Assembly (NCBI RefSeq): GCF_000487995.2
Contig: NZ_CP097562.1
Location: 2,283,084-2,347,083 of the forward strand
Length of the DNA stretch: 64,000 nt
Origin: Mucispirillum schaedleri ASF457
Lineage (GTDB): Bacteria > Chrysiogenota > Deferribacteres > Deferribacterales > Mucispirillaceae
Direction: 5' to 3'
Below, one piece after another: positions 27,378-36,778 of this stretch. Within the stretch, counting starts at the first letter, position 1, and every line of letters starts with the position of its first letter. Position numbers and translations under genes: made by a program. The notes beneath the pieces were generated by a model. It saw only the letters and a program-made list of their open reading frames with translations. It was not told the origin of the DNA and did not search any database.

Positions 27378-30300
27378 TTATTTATTTGTATTCCATATCT
27401 TATTAATGGTTTATCTGGCTATGAAGGAACATACAAGCATAGCCTATCTGCTAATGGCATAGAGTTAATATCCTCATCAGAACAAAAGACTCAAAACCAA
27501 AATGAACAAAAAGGTAAGGCTGTTCAGGAATATATAGATAAAGATGATTTATTTAATATACTTAAATATAAAGTTTTTAATAGTATGCAAATACCATTAT
27601 ATCGTTTCAATATAACAGATAATACAAAAATAGAAAGTTTTTTTTTAGACCTTATAAAAGAGTATAAAAAATCATTTAATAACTTAATAGAAAATCAAAA
27701 AGATTATAAATATTTATATTCTTTACTTAAAAATATTAAAGAAAGTGATTATTCATTTTATATACCATTATTATCACTATATTATTATGAAAATAAATTT
27801 TTAACTAATTATGGTGATGGTCGTAAATTTATAAATTTATTTGTGGAAGACTATAATTCATTAGATGTATTTAAAGCTCGTAAATATGAAAATACTTATA
27901 ATGATAACCGTTTTTTTATGTGGTTTTATGTAAGATATTATGTAAATAGAACATTTCCAAATAATAGTATTAAGAAAGCCAAAAATAATATCCTTAAATA
28001 CTATCCGCGAATAAAGGAAGCTGCATTATTAGGTATATGTGATAAAAATAAACTACAAGAAGATAAAGATAAGACACTTTTTAATGCATGTATAGATATA
28101 TTTCAGGTTTTAAATTTTACATTTTCTGATTTATTTACAGGAACTAATTTTGATTTAGGTATTTATAAAACAAATAAAAATGCAACATGTTATGAAATTA
28201 TAAAAGATAGTTATGGTAAGCAGGTAGATAAATTATCAAAAGAAGTAACATTTTCTGAAAATATAAAAAGTAATTTATTAACAATTTCAGATACAGGCGG
28301 CACAAAGCAGAAAGAAGAAAATGAGATATTAGATTGTAATAGTATTGATACAATATTAAATCCTTTTAAAGATTATATTGTAAGCAAAATAAAACCAAAG
28401 TTAGATGAAGATTGGCAGGGTTATATAGGTAAATTAGATATTACAAATATATTTGCAACAATTAACCCAAATTTTTATTCATTTAAAAAGGGAGTTAATA
28501 AGTATAAATCAGAATATTATGAAGAAAGGGTTGTATTATTATTTGTTAAATTAAATAACATTATCCAAATGCGTTTTGATGATATATTAGAAAGTGGAGC
28601 AAAAATAGTTTTTGTATTTTATAGTTATAATGAAGCAGATGATAAGAATTATATTAGTAAGCATGGGAAAGAACCAAACTATACAATAAATTTTTCAGGA
28701 ATGAGAAATGATAATGTAAGGTTTATATATTATGATGAAGAAGATAATAAATTTACTTTATTATCTGGGGAACTTAAAGAAACTGGAAATAATGGAGATA
28801 ACAATATCTATTTTTTTGAGAGTTCTGATTTTTCGGCACAATTTAGTTTAGTTTCCAGTTATCTAAAATTTTATATTGATAAGTTTCAATTTCTTTTTTT
28901 ATCTTATAATGATGTACATTCAGATGATAGTACAAAAGGAGCGGGAAATATAACATGTATTTCTGAAGAATGTGCCAATCAGCAGGTGCATACTAAACAA
29001 TGTGAAGGAGAGATTAAGGTATCATTAACATTAACAGGTAAGAAAGAAACAATATCCCAGCTTAAAGATTTACCAGTATATATGTATATAGATTATTCTA
29101 AAGAAATAATAGACAGCACCATAACATTATCAGATGAGTTAACAGCAAAAGCAGATTTTGGCTTTAAAGCAGAAAGTAAAAGCAATCTTAGTTTAAGATT
29201 TAGTTTTTATAAGAGTTTATATAATACGACAAAGACAGGAAATGAAATAGAAACTCTTTCTCACTCATTGCATATAGATAAAGGTTATTCTGGTTCATAT
29301 GAATTCAATGATAAATTTAATGCAAAGTATTTTCCAGATATAATAGAAATAACAGGAATAAAGCTGCTGTCATATAATGATAAAAGTCTGGAAATATTAT
29401 TATTAAGTAATGTAAAAAATACAGATAAAAAATCTACCAAAATATTAAAATATATCAAATGGAAGTTTTTTGTTACAGATAATGTAGTAGATGATAAGGC
29501 AGTAGAAAAGACTGCAGGATTATCTAATAAGTCTATTACTATATATGACTTAGATGATAAAATATATAATAATAGTATCGTATCAGGTAATAAATTAAAA
29601 TTATACTATACAGATAAATTTCTTGAATTGTATAATACTGTAATCCAAAATCAAAACAGCAGTAAATCTCTAGTATTGTATCCGTATATTGCATACAGTG
29701 AACTTAATATTAACAAACAAAATGAAGAATATTTAAAACATGCACTCGTTATAAGAAACAGTGGAGTTAATAAATTTACAGGAGTATTGTCAGTTACAAT
29801 TTCAGAAGTAAAGTCTGATGAGCATGGCATATATATAGAGTTGGAAGCACATCATAATAGTAAGCTTGTTACTCCGCAAATCAATGATGTTAAATGGGGA
29901 TATTTAATATTAGATAAAGCAGGTATTTTGTTTGAAAAAGACAAGATAGTTCCAATGAAAGAAATTAGTAAAAAAATAAAAGTATATTATACTGAAGCAT
30001 GGTATGATAAATATATCTATTTTTTCCCATATTATAAAAGTATAGATACAAATATTTATGCCTTATGGCATATAGAGCAGCCAGTAAGTTTAAAATTTAA
30101 TGGAGAGAGATTGGAAATATTGTCTAATCAAGTAAAAGAAGGCAGTTTTCAACATTATATAAAAGAAAATTATCAATCATGCATATTACCAGCAAAAGAG
30201 CCAGAGCAGGAAAAAGTTATAGATATTTTTCCAAAAACTGATAAAATGGCAGAAGGAGAGTATTATATATTATTAGATGAAATAGAAAATAGTATAATCC

Positions 30301-31322
30301 CCGTTTACAAACCTATTCCTGTATGTTATGATACCCATGATGGTTTTACATTTTCAAAAACTGAAAATACAATATCTAAATATCAGCTTCTTGGAGGCGG
30401 TAAATCTATATATTTATTTAATGAATATCAGGAGTTTGTATTAAAACTGAAAGAAATTATAAAAAATAAATATAATAATAAACTTTATACTTATCAAGGT
30501 AAAACACCGATAAAGCTGGAAGTGAAATATAGTAAAGACTGGCATGACCCATTGGATAAAATGGAGATATGTTTATTTTCACAAGGTGGACATTATAAGC
30601 CATGGAACGCATCATTTGGTGAAACACGAGAAAATATTCCAGAAGGTGAAAAAGACTATGCTCCACGTGATCATACTGGTGTAGATTTATTTGCACCAAT
30701 AGGTATGCCTGTTTATGCATGTTTAGATGGTGTATATCATATAGTGGGTAAAAAATATGGAACAGCATATCTTGTTGTAGATAAGGATGAAATTGAAACA
30801 CTAAAAAATATGTATAATAAGAATTATAAAATAATATATAATTATGCAGGTAACCCATATAATTATAATGTAAAAACTTTAAAAGGAGAGTTATTGTTTG
30901 GTAGTCAATTTAATATTAATAGTCCTAACTTTGTAATTAGATATCAACATTTAAGCTCTTTTGAGAGTAAATTAAATGGAAAACATGTTAAACGAGGAAC
31001 AATTATTGGTAGAACAGGAATAACGGGAGCAGGTGATAACAATTATGGACCACACCTTCATTTTGAAATAGGAAATTCAGCAGGTACTGGACTTAATGAT
31101 AAAGCAAATCCTGCAGCTTTTGTGAACATAAAATTTCCTGAAAATGTATTTACAAAAGATACATTAGTTAAATTAAAAGGAGGAAAAAGTAATGCAGACT
31201 TAATGAATGATGTTAATTATTTAAAATTGATATATCCATATTTTAAAGAACAGGTTGAATACTTGTTAAAAATAGCTAAGAGAAATGATTTATTGCTAAA
31301 AATAACGGGAGGTAGTGTATGA
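27288..31322 (+). CDS. T6SS effector family B, full length, M23 peptidase tip
   Basis: A 1344-residue protein 7 bases after vgrG2, with no signal peptide. Residues ~1-260 are helical; FFMWFYVRYYVNRT and YPRIKEAALLGI parallel the lysozyme-like trunk of family A, but the catalytic TIGIG segment is absent. Residues ~430-1060 are beta-rich with Ig-like repeats (IKWKFFVTD, VKWGYLILD). The tip after KLEVKYS (~1082) is a Peptidase_M23 domain with DHTGVDLFAPIG (~1128) and GPHLHFEIG (~1254), so the zinc site is complete. It probably cuts peptide bonds in target peptidoglycan. The stop overlaps the next ATG. Confidence 0.8.
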   Translation: MSSQENNHQNDNQLLIDFIKDTYTIESNKHLFICIPYLINGLSGYEGTYKHSLSANGIELISSSEQKTQNQNEQKGKAVQEYIDKDDLFNILKYKVFNSMQIPLYRFNITDNTKIESFFLDLIKEYKKSFNNLIENQKDYKYLYSLLKNIKESDYSFYIPLLSLYYYENKFLTNYGDGRKFINLFVEDYNSLDVFKARKYENTYNDNRFFMWFYVRYYVNRTFPNNSIKKAKNNILKYYPRIKEAALLGICDKNKLQEDKDKTLFNACIDIFQVLNFTFSDLFTGTNFDLGIYKTNKNATCYEIIKDSYGKQVDKLSKEVTFSENIKSNLLTISDTGGTKQKEENEILDCNSIDTILNPFKDYIVSKIKPKLDEDWQGYIGKLDITNIFATINPNFYSFKKGVNKYKSEYYEERVVLLFVKLNNIIQMRFDDILESGAKIVFVFYSYNEADDKNYISKHGKEPNYTINFSGMRNDNVRFIYYDEEDNKFTLLSGELKETGNNGDNNIYFFESSDFSAQFSLVSSYLKFYIDKFQFLFLSYNDVHSDDSTKGAGNITCISEECANQQVHTKQCEGEIKVSLTLTGKKETISQLKDLPVYMYIDYSKEIIDSTITLSDELTAKADFGFKAESKSNLSLRFSFYKSLYNTTKTGNEIETLSHSLHIDKGYSGSYEFNDKFNAKYFPDIIEITGIKLLSYNDKSLEILLLSNVKNTDKKSTKILKYIKWKFFVTDNVVDDKAVEKTAGLSNKSITIYDLDDKIYNNSIVSGNKLKLYYTDKFLELYNTVIQNQNSSKSLVLYPYIAYSELNINKQNEEYLKHALVIRNSGVNKFTGVLSVTISEVKSDEHGIYIELEAHHNSKLVTPQINDVKWGYLILDKAGILFEKDKIVPMKEISKKIKVYYTEAWYDKYIYFFPYYKSIDTNIYALWHIEQPVSLKFNGERLEILSNQVKEGSFQHYIKENYQSCILPAKEPEQEKVIDIFPKTDKMAEGEYYILLDEIENSIIPVYKPIPVCYDTHDGFTFSKTENTISKYQLLGGGKSIYLFNEYQEFVLKLKEIIKNKYNNKLYTYQGKTPIKLEVKYSKDWHDPLDKMEICLFSQGGHYKPWNASFGETRENIPEGEKDYAPRDHTGVDLFAPIGMPVYACLDGVYHIVGKKYGTAYLVVDKDEIETLKNMYNKNYKIIYNYAGNPYNYNVKTLKGELLFGSQFNINSPNFVIRYQHLSSFESKLNGKHVKRGTIIGRTGITGAGDNNYGPHLHFEIGNSAGTGLNDKANPAAFVNIKFPENVFTKDTLVKLKGGKSNADLMNDVNYLKLIYPYFKEQVEYLLKIAKRNDLLLKITGGSV
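28705..30535 (+). repeat. Family B trunk direct repeat, copy 1 (1.8 kb)
   Basis: Matches 32426-34256 at an offset of 3721, ending at AGTGAAATATAGTAA. Past that point the tips differ (M23 here, DUF5675 there). A shorter stretch also matches the gene at 36689 up to its truncation. Confidence 0.9.
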
Positions 31323-31762
31323 GAAGCTTAATTATATTTTTTATTCTACTTATACCAGCAAGTTTATTTGCTCAGTCAAATATTCTTAATTTTAAAATAG
31401 AATCTAATAACACTTATGTTGCAGAAGTGAAATCAGGTGTTGGTTCAATTCAAGATGCTTATGATTTGTTTTTAAAGTATGCAGAAAATAAGGTTAAAAC
31501 AGATAATAACTTAATACCTTTTGCAAGAATACAGTTAAAACATGGAACTTATAAAGTAGTAGTATTAAATGACGCAATTTATAGATTAATTGAAAGCGAT
31601 GGTAACAGCGTTAAAATAACTGGAAAAACAATAAATAATACATACTTGGAATCGGATGAAGCTACTAATTGTCAGTATAATAACAAATGCAGCACTATAA
31701 CTGAGCTTGTTATAACAAAAAAAGGCAGTGGTTATAAATATTTATTAAAATATATTAAGTAG
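31319..31762 (+). CDS. Candidate periplasmic immunity protein 1 for the M23 effector
   Basis: A 147-residue protein with a signal peptide (MRSLIIFFILLIPASLFA). Its ATG overlaps the effector stop (ATGA), and GGGAGG lies 8 bases upstream. The mature protein has one Cys pair (NCQYNNKC). No family recognised. Translational coupling with the M23 effector supports an immunity role. Confidence 0.75.
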   Translation: MRSLIIFFILLIPASLFAQSNILNFKIESNNTYVAEVKSGVGSIQDAYDLFLKYAENKVKTDNNLIPFARIQLKHGTYKVVVLNDAIYRLIESDGNSVKITGKTINNTYLESDEATNCQYNNKCSTITELVITKKGSGYKYLLKYIK

Positions 31763-31774
31763 GGAGAGTAGATT

Positions 31775-32161
31775 ATGTCAAATAAACTGTTAATATTTGT
31801 ATATTCATTTATGTTCATATTTTGTATAAACCAGTTTAGCTATGCTGTTACTTTTGAAGAAAAAAAACATCCAGAAAGTGACCAATTTGAATATATAGCT
31901 GTTTTTAAGAATACTAATATAGATAAAGTTTATGATGAGCTAATATTTAATACAGATAGTGTAGTTCAAGGTGAATTTAAAGGTGGCATTGTAGAAATTA
32001 TTGGCATGTTTAAAGACCCTGTTGAAGAAGGTGCTCGATATTATGTTTCTCATGATGGTCAAAAAGCTGTTATTGCAGTATCTCCATATGAATTTTCCTT
32101 TTCTATAACACTTACTCAAAGTGGGCAGGATGTTTCTGTATCAATCAGCAGAGGTTACTGA
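31775..32161 (+). CDS. Candidate periplasmic immunity protein 2
   Basis: A 128-residue protein with a signal peptide ending near NQFSYA, followed by a short beta-rich mature part. AGGGAGAG precedes the ATG, 12 bases after the previous gene. No family recognised. It may be a second immunity protein for the M23 effector or the survivor of a lost toxin/immunity pair. Confidence 0.6.
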   Translation: MSNKLLIFVYSFMFIFCINQFSYAVTFEEKKHPESDQFEYIAVFKNTNIDKVYDELIFNTDSVVQGEFKGGIVEIIGMFKDPVEEGARYYVSHDGQKAVIAVSPYEFSFSITLTQSGQDVSVSISRGY

Positions 32162-32201
32162 TTTGAGTATATTGATATAAACTATTGATTTATTGACTTT
32201 T

Positions 32202-32230
32202 CCAAGCCTGTATATGCTTAACAGGCTTGG
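32202..32230. other. Strong palindrome between cassettes, copy 1
   Basis: CCAAGCCTGT and ACAGGCTTGG form a perfect 10-bp stem with a 9-base loop, flanked by a T run on the left and an A run on the right. It lies after the last immunity gene, so it may end transcription, although no T run follows on the plus strand. The same palindrome and ~50 bases of its right flank recur at 36280. Confidence 0.75.
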
Positions 32231-32268
32231 GAAGAAAAAATAAATTATCTATTAATATGTTTATATAA

Positions 32269-34998
32269 ATGCAGGTAATAGAGCGAATTAAAATAAACGA
32301 TATATTAGATTGCAGTGGAGCCAAACTCATTTTATTATTTTATGGTTACAGTGAAACAGACAATAAGAATTATTTTATTAATCATGGAATAGAATCTAAC
32401 TATACAATAAATTTTGCATTAATGAGAAATGACAATGTAAGGTTTATATATTATGATGAAGAAGATAATAAATTTACTTTATTATCTGGGGAACTTAAAG
32501 AAACTGGAAATAATGGAGATAACAATATCTATTTTTTTGAGAGTTCTGATTTTTCGGCACAATTTAGTTTAGTTTCCAGTTATCTAAAATTTTATATTGA
32601 TAAGTTTCAATTTCTTTTTTTATCTTATAATGATGTACATTCAGATGATAGTACAAAAGGAGCGGGAAATATAACATGTATTTCTGAAGAATGTGCCAAT
32701 CAGCAGGTGCATACTAAACAATGTGAAGGAGAGATTAAGGTATCATTAACATTAACAGGTAAAAAAGCAATAATATCTCAGCTTCAAGATTTGCCAGTAT
32801 ATATGTATATAGATTATTCTAAAGAAATAATAGACAGCACCATAACATTATCAGATGATGTAACAGCAAAAGCAGAGTTTGGCTTTAAAGCAGAAAGTAA
32901 AAGTAATCTTAGTTTAAGATTTAGTTTTTATAAGAGTTTATATAATACGACAAAGACAGGAAATGAAATAGAAACTCTTTCCCACTCATTGCATATAGAT
33001 AAAGGTTATTCTGGTTCATATGAATTCAATGATAAATTTAATGCAAAGTATTTTCCAGATATAATAGAAATAACAGGAATAAAGCTGCTGTCATATAATG
33101 ATAAAAGTCTGGAAATATTATTATTAAGTAATGTAAAAAATACAGATAAAAAATCTACCAAAATATTAAAATATATCAAATGGAAGTTTTTTGTTACAGA
33201 CAATGTAGTAGATGATAGGGCAGTAGAAAAGACTGCAGGATTATCTAATAAGTCTATTACTATATATGACTTAGATGATAAAATATATAATAATAGTATC
33301 GTATCAGGTAATAAATTAAAATTATACTATACAGATAAATTTCTTGAATTGTATAATACTGTAATCCAAAATCAAAACAGCAGTAAATCTCTAGTATTGT
33401 ATCCGTATATTGCATACAGTGAACTTAATATTAACAAACAAAATGAAGAATATTTAAAACATGCACTCGTTATAAGAAACAGTGGAGTTAATAAATTTAC
33501 AGGAGTATTGTCAGTTACAATTTCAGAAGTAAAGTCTGATGAGCATGGCATATATATAGAGTTGGAAGCACATCATAATAGTAAGCTTGTTACTCCGCAA
33601 ATCAATGATGTTAAATGGGGATATTTAATATTAGATAAAGCAGGTATTTTGTTTGAAAAAGACAAGATAGTTCCAATGAAAGAAATTAGTAAAAAAATAA
33701 AAGTATATTATACTGAAGCATGGTATGATAAATATATCTATTTTTTCCCATATTATAAAAGTATAGATACAAATATTTATGCCTTATGGCATATAGAGCA
33801 GCCAGTAAGTTTAAAATTTAATGGAGAGAGATTGGAAATATTGTCTAATCAAGTAAAAGAAGGCAGTTTTCAACATTATATAAAAGAAAATTATCAATCA
33901 TGCATATTACCAGCAAAAGAGCCAGAGCAGGAAAAAGTTATAGATATTTTTCCAAAAACTGATAAAATGGCAGAAGGAGAGTATTATATATTATTAGATG
34001 AAATAGAAAATAGTATAATCCCCGTTTACAAACCTATTCCTGTATGTTATGATACCCATGATGGTTTTACATTTTCAAAAACTGAAAATACAATATCTAA
34101 ATATCAGCTTCTTGGAGGCGGTAAATCTATATATTTATTTAATGAATATCAGGAGTTTGTATTAAAACTGAAAGAAATTATAAAAAATAAATATAATAAT
34201 AAACTTTATACTTATCAAGGTAAAACACCGATAAAATTGGAAGTGAAATATAGTAATATATTAATATTAAATATATTGCGTATATGTGAATTTAGACCAG
34301 AAAATTTACATGGCGAGCATTGGACAACAATAAGTAGATTTGAACTTCGTCAAGGTAATAAAATAGTAAAAAATATTGCCGGTAAAGAAATAAAGGGATA
34401 TATGATAGAACCAGCATCTTTTAATAAAAATTCAGATGTTCAGGCAGAATATCAACAAATTACCTCATCAACTGATACTTGTGTCCCACCAGGTCAATAT
34501 AAAATTTTTTGGAGAACTAGTAAAAAATTTTATTTTCATGTCTCTGAACATGCACAGTTGAAAGAATTAGTTAATAGTTTAGGTATTAAATATATAGATA
34601 ATAAAGTTAACATTGTTCCAGAGATATATAACGAAGAGTATGGTATTTCTGCAAATACAAAAATTCATGGAAATAAAGGACAGAATCGTAGTGCAATCTT
34701 AATTCATTCTGGTAATAGAGGTTCAGAGTCAACAGGTTGTTTACTACCTAATCAAGAATTATATTCAGATATAGAGTATGAAGATGATATGATAGCCCGT
34801 TCATCGCATCCAATGCTTAAAAGTTTGTTTTATGCTATTATTCAACATGACACATATGCATTTAAACAATATGACCAAAAAAAATTTGTCAATGATTTTT
34901 TTGTTAATATATCAAATAATGGTAGTAATTCTATTCCAGTTTATACAACAACAAAATCTTTTAATGATTTTTTAATAAATGAACTTGTAAAGGAGTAA
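32269..34998 (+). CDS. T6SS effector family B, N-terminally truncated, DUF5675 tip
   Basis: A 909-residue frame that begins inside the family B trunk (equal to ~430 of the gene at 27288) and so lacks the N-terminal part linked to vgrG. The first ~50 residues are diverged; from 32426 it is almost identical. After KLEVKYS the tip (~665-909) differs: VPPGQYKIFW (~740) and ILIHSGNRG with STGCLLP (~811-828) give the DUF5675 His and Cys pattern, resembling L,D-transpeptidases. There is no clear ribosome binding site before ATG 32269. It looks like a stored cassette. Confidence 0.7.
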   Translation: MQVIERIKINDILDCSGAKLILLFYGYSETDNKNYFINHGIESNYTINFALMRNDNVRFIYYDEEDNKFTLLSGELKETGNNGDNNIYFFESSDFSAQFSLVSSYLKFYIDKFQFLFLSYNDVHSDDSTKGAGNITCISEECANQQVHTKQCEGEIKVSLTLTGKKAIISQLQDLPVYMYIDYSKEIIDSTITLSDDVTAKAEFGFKAESKSNLSLRFSFYKSLYNTTKTGNEIETLSHSLHIDKGYSGSYEFNDKFNAKYFPDIIEITGIKLLSYNDKSLEILLLSNVKNTDKKSTKILKYIKWKFFVTDNVVDDRAVEKTAGLSNKSITIYDLDDKIYNNSIVSGNKLKLYYTDKFLELYNTVIQNQNSSKSLVLYPYIAYSELNINKQNEEYLKHALVIRNSGVNKFTGVLSVTISEVKSDEHGIYIELEAHHNSKLVTPQINDVKWGYLILDKAGILFEKDKIVPMKEISKKIKVYYTEAWYDKYIYFFPYYKSIDTNIYALWHIEQPVSLKFNGERLEILSNQVKEGSFQHYIKENYQSCILPAKEPEQEKVIDIFPKTDKMAEGEYYILLDEIENSIIPVYKPIPVCYDTHDGFTFSKTENTISKYQLLGGGKSIYLFNEYQEFVLKLKEIIKNKYNNKLYTYQGKTPIKLEVKYSNILILNILRICEFRPENLHGEHWTTISRFELRQGNKIVKNIAGKEIKGYMIEPASFNKNSDVQAEYQQITSSTDTCVPPGQYKIFWRTSKKFYFHVSEHAQLKELVNSLGIKYIDNKVNIVPEIYNEEYGISANTKIHGNKGQNRSAILIHSGNRGSESTGCLLPNQELYSDIEYEDDMIARSSHPMLKSLFYAIIQHDTYAFKQYDQKKFVNDFFVNISNNGSNSIPVYTTTKSFNDFLINELVKE
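32426..34256 (+). repeat. Family B trunk direct repeat, copy 2 (1.8 kb)
   Basis: Second copy of 28705-30535, with a handful of substitutions (for example KKETISQLKD to KKAIISQLQD). It ends where the tips diverge. Confidence 0.9.
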
Positions 34999-35003
34999 GG
35001 ATA

Positions 35004-36185
35004 ATGTGTAAATTTTTAATTTTTTTTATTTTAATTTTAAACCCATTTTTTATGTATGCACAAGAGTGTGAAGATGAGGGGGACAGTTTAGAGAAGAGTT
35101 TAGTAGTAAGATCTGATTTTGCTAAAAGAAATGGTTATACAGAAATATCAAGGCAAGATGTATCTGATACTTTTAAAAAGTTTTTTCCACATGATAGGTA
35201 TTTTTACACAGATAAGGGATATTATTATAAAAAATCAATAAATAAACTTAGGGCAGAATTAGTAATCAGTGCCCTTTATTGTGGAGTGAATAATACAATT
35301 CTTATAAATTGTTCTGATAAGGATTATTCTGTATTACTTGCTCTTAAAGGTGATAATGTGTTTAGAGGATATTATGCTATGAATTATGGCTTATTTTTAG
35401 AACCTAATAGTTATAATATGCTTGAAAAGTCAATACCAAATCTTACTCAACGATTAAACAAAGAAACAGTACTTGTTATTCCAGTAGAAATTGACATTTA
35501 TGATGTGTATGTAAATATGTTAACCGGTGGTGTTTTTTCATTAAAAAATCTTCGTATTTTAGATAAAAAAGAAATTGATGATTATTCTTTTAGACAGTCA
35601 AAGGTAGAATATGATATTGTTAAAATTTTATCTTCATCATTTAATTTACCGGGATATTTACCTATATATACAAGATCAAAAGATTTCTATGTTAATATGA
35701 GAAAAGAGCCAAATTCTAATTCAGAAGTTGTAGCTCAAATACTTACATTTTTTCCACTGGAAGATAAGTATATTAGAGATATAGACTTTGTGGATGAAAA
35801 AAATCGTACTGAAACAAGTTGTAATTATCCACATCAAGGTAAAGATAAACAAGTAGCATCAAGGGAATACCGTAATTATTTTGATTATGGAGTTGATAGA
35901 TATGGTACTTTGTTTCCGTATCATACTTACACTAAGGATTGGTATAAAAAAATATCCGATTTTGCAGAAAAGAATAAACAAATCAAGTATATTGATCTTA
36001 TACCAAGAGTAGAAGATATGATGTTTCTGAAATATGATACGGAGAGAATATACCTTTTTACAGAAGGACTTCCTGTTAATGGGTGGTATAAAGTATTTTA
36101 TATAAAAAACGATAACGATTTTTTAATAAATGATAATAGAGTTTATGGCTATATTCATAAAAGCCAACTTTCATGGGGATATTGA
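35004..36185 (+). CDS. Periplasmic SH3-domain candidate immunity protein
   Basis: A 393-residue protein with a signal peptide (MCKFLIFFILILNPFFMYA). AAGGAG precedes the ATG, 5 bases after the effector. The C-terminal half has a bacterial SH3-like pattern (FYVNMRKEPNSNSEVVAQI at ~226, then GWYKVFY and GYIHKSQLSW at the end). This matches the layout of the proteins at 19564 and 23393, which also follow DUF5675 tips. I infer that it blocks the DUF5675 toxin in the periplasm. Confidence 0.7.
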   Translation: MCKFLIFFILILNPFFMYAQECEDEGDSLEKSLVVRSDFAKRNGYTEISRQDVSDTFKKFFPHDRYFYTDKGYYYKKSINKLRAELVISALYCGVNNTILINCSDKDYSVLLALKGDNVFRGYYAMNYGLFLEPNSYNMLEKSIPNLTQRLNKETVLVIPVEIDIYDVYVNMLTGGVFSLKNLRILDKKEIDDYSFRQSKVEYDIVKILSSSFNLPGYLPIYTRSKDFYVNMRKEPNSNSEVVAQILTFFPLEDKYIRDIDFVDEKNRTETSCNYPHQGKDKQVASREYRNYFDYGVDRYGTLFPYHTYTKDWYKKISDFAEKNKQIKYIDLIPRVEDMMFLKYDTERIYLFTEGLPVNGWYKVFYIKNDNDFLINDNRVYGYIHKSQLSWGY

Positions 36186-36279
36186 AAAATTTAGTTTATT
36201 TCATTATAAATCCTGTATATGCTTAATATATGTGTCAATACCATAGAAATTTTGTATATTAATAAAAATTAACTTTATT

Positions 36280-36308
36280 CCAAGCCTGTAACTATCTATC
36301 AGGCTTGG
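36280..36308. other. Strong palindrome between cassettes, copy 2
   Basis: CCAAGCCTG and CAGGCTTGG around an 11-base loop. The following ~50 bases (A run, then AATTAGCTACTAATATG) match those after the copy at 32202. Both copies stand between an immunity gene and a truncated repeat. Confidence 0.75.
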
Positions 36309-36366
36309 GAGAAAAAATAAATTAGCTACTAATATGTTTATATAAAAGCAAGCAATAATAAAGGAT

Positions 36367-36681
36367 ATGTTAAATAATAATAAAGAAAATAATTGCAACA
36401 GATATATGGACTTATACAGTAAACAGAATGTAACTATAACATCAGATGAGCATACAAGTTTAGTATCAGATTCAATGAATATGGAGATAAATACATCATG
36501 CGATATTGCTGCACAGGAATTTAATATTAATACCCATTCGTCATTTATAATAAATATAGGCGATGATGCCAGTATCACATCAGACGGCAGTAGTATGACA
36601 TTTAAAATCAGCGAAGTAGAACTATTGCTGGACAGCGAAGGCCTTACATTAAATAAGGGTAAGTTTAATATTAAAAAATAG
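36367..36681 (+). pseudogene. Orphan VgrG2 tip fragment
   Basis: A 104-residue frame: 13 unrelated residues and then the last ~91 residues of VgrG2 (MDLYSKQNVTITSD to KGKFNIKK), with one Ala to Thr change. AAGGA lies just before the ATG, so it might be translated, but it has no spike base. It is joined to a family B effector exactly as in the intact locus. Confidence 0.8.
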
Positions 36682-36778
36682 GTGTGATATGAGCAGCCAA
36701 GAAAATAATCATCAGAATGATAATCAGTTATTAATAGATTTTATAAAAGATACATATACGATAGAATCTAATAAACAT
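36404..36778 (+). repeat. VgrG2 tip plus family B effector start, copy 2
   Basis: Second copy of 27003-27377. Confidence 0.9.

Noticed and set aside
30457..30858. Minus-strand reading frame of 133 codons
   Set aside because: Antisense to the M23 tip, with His/Tyr-rich composition typical of a shadow frame.
914..34256. CRISPR array
   Set aside because: The repeats are long coding segments or 74-bp junctions at irregular distances, not short repeats with regular spacers.
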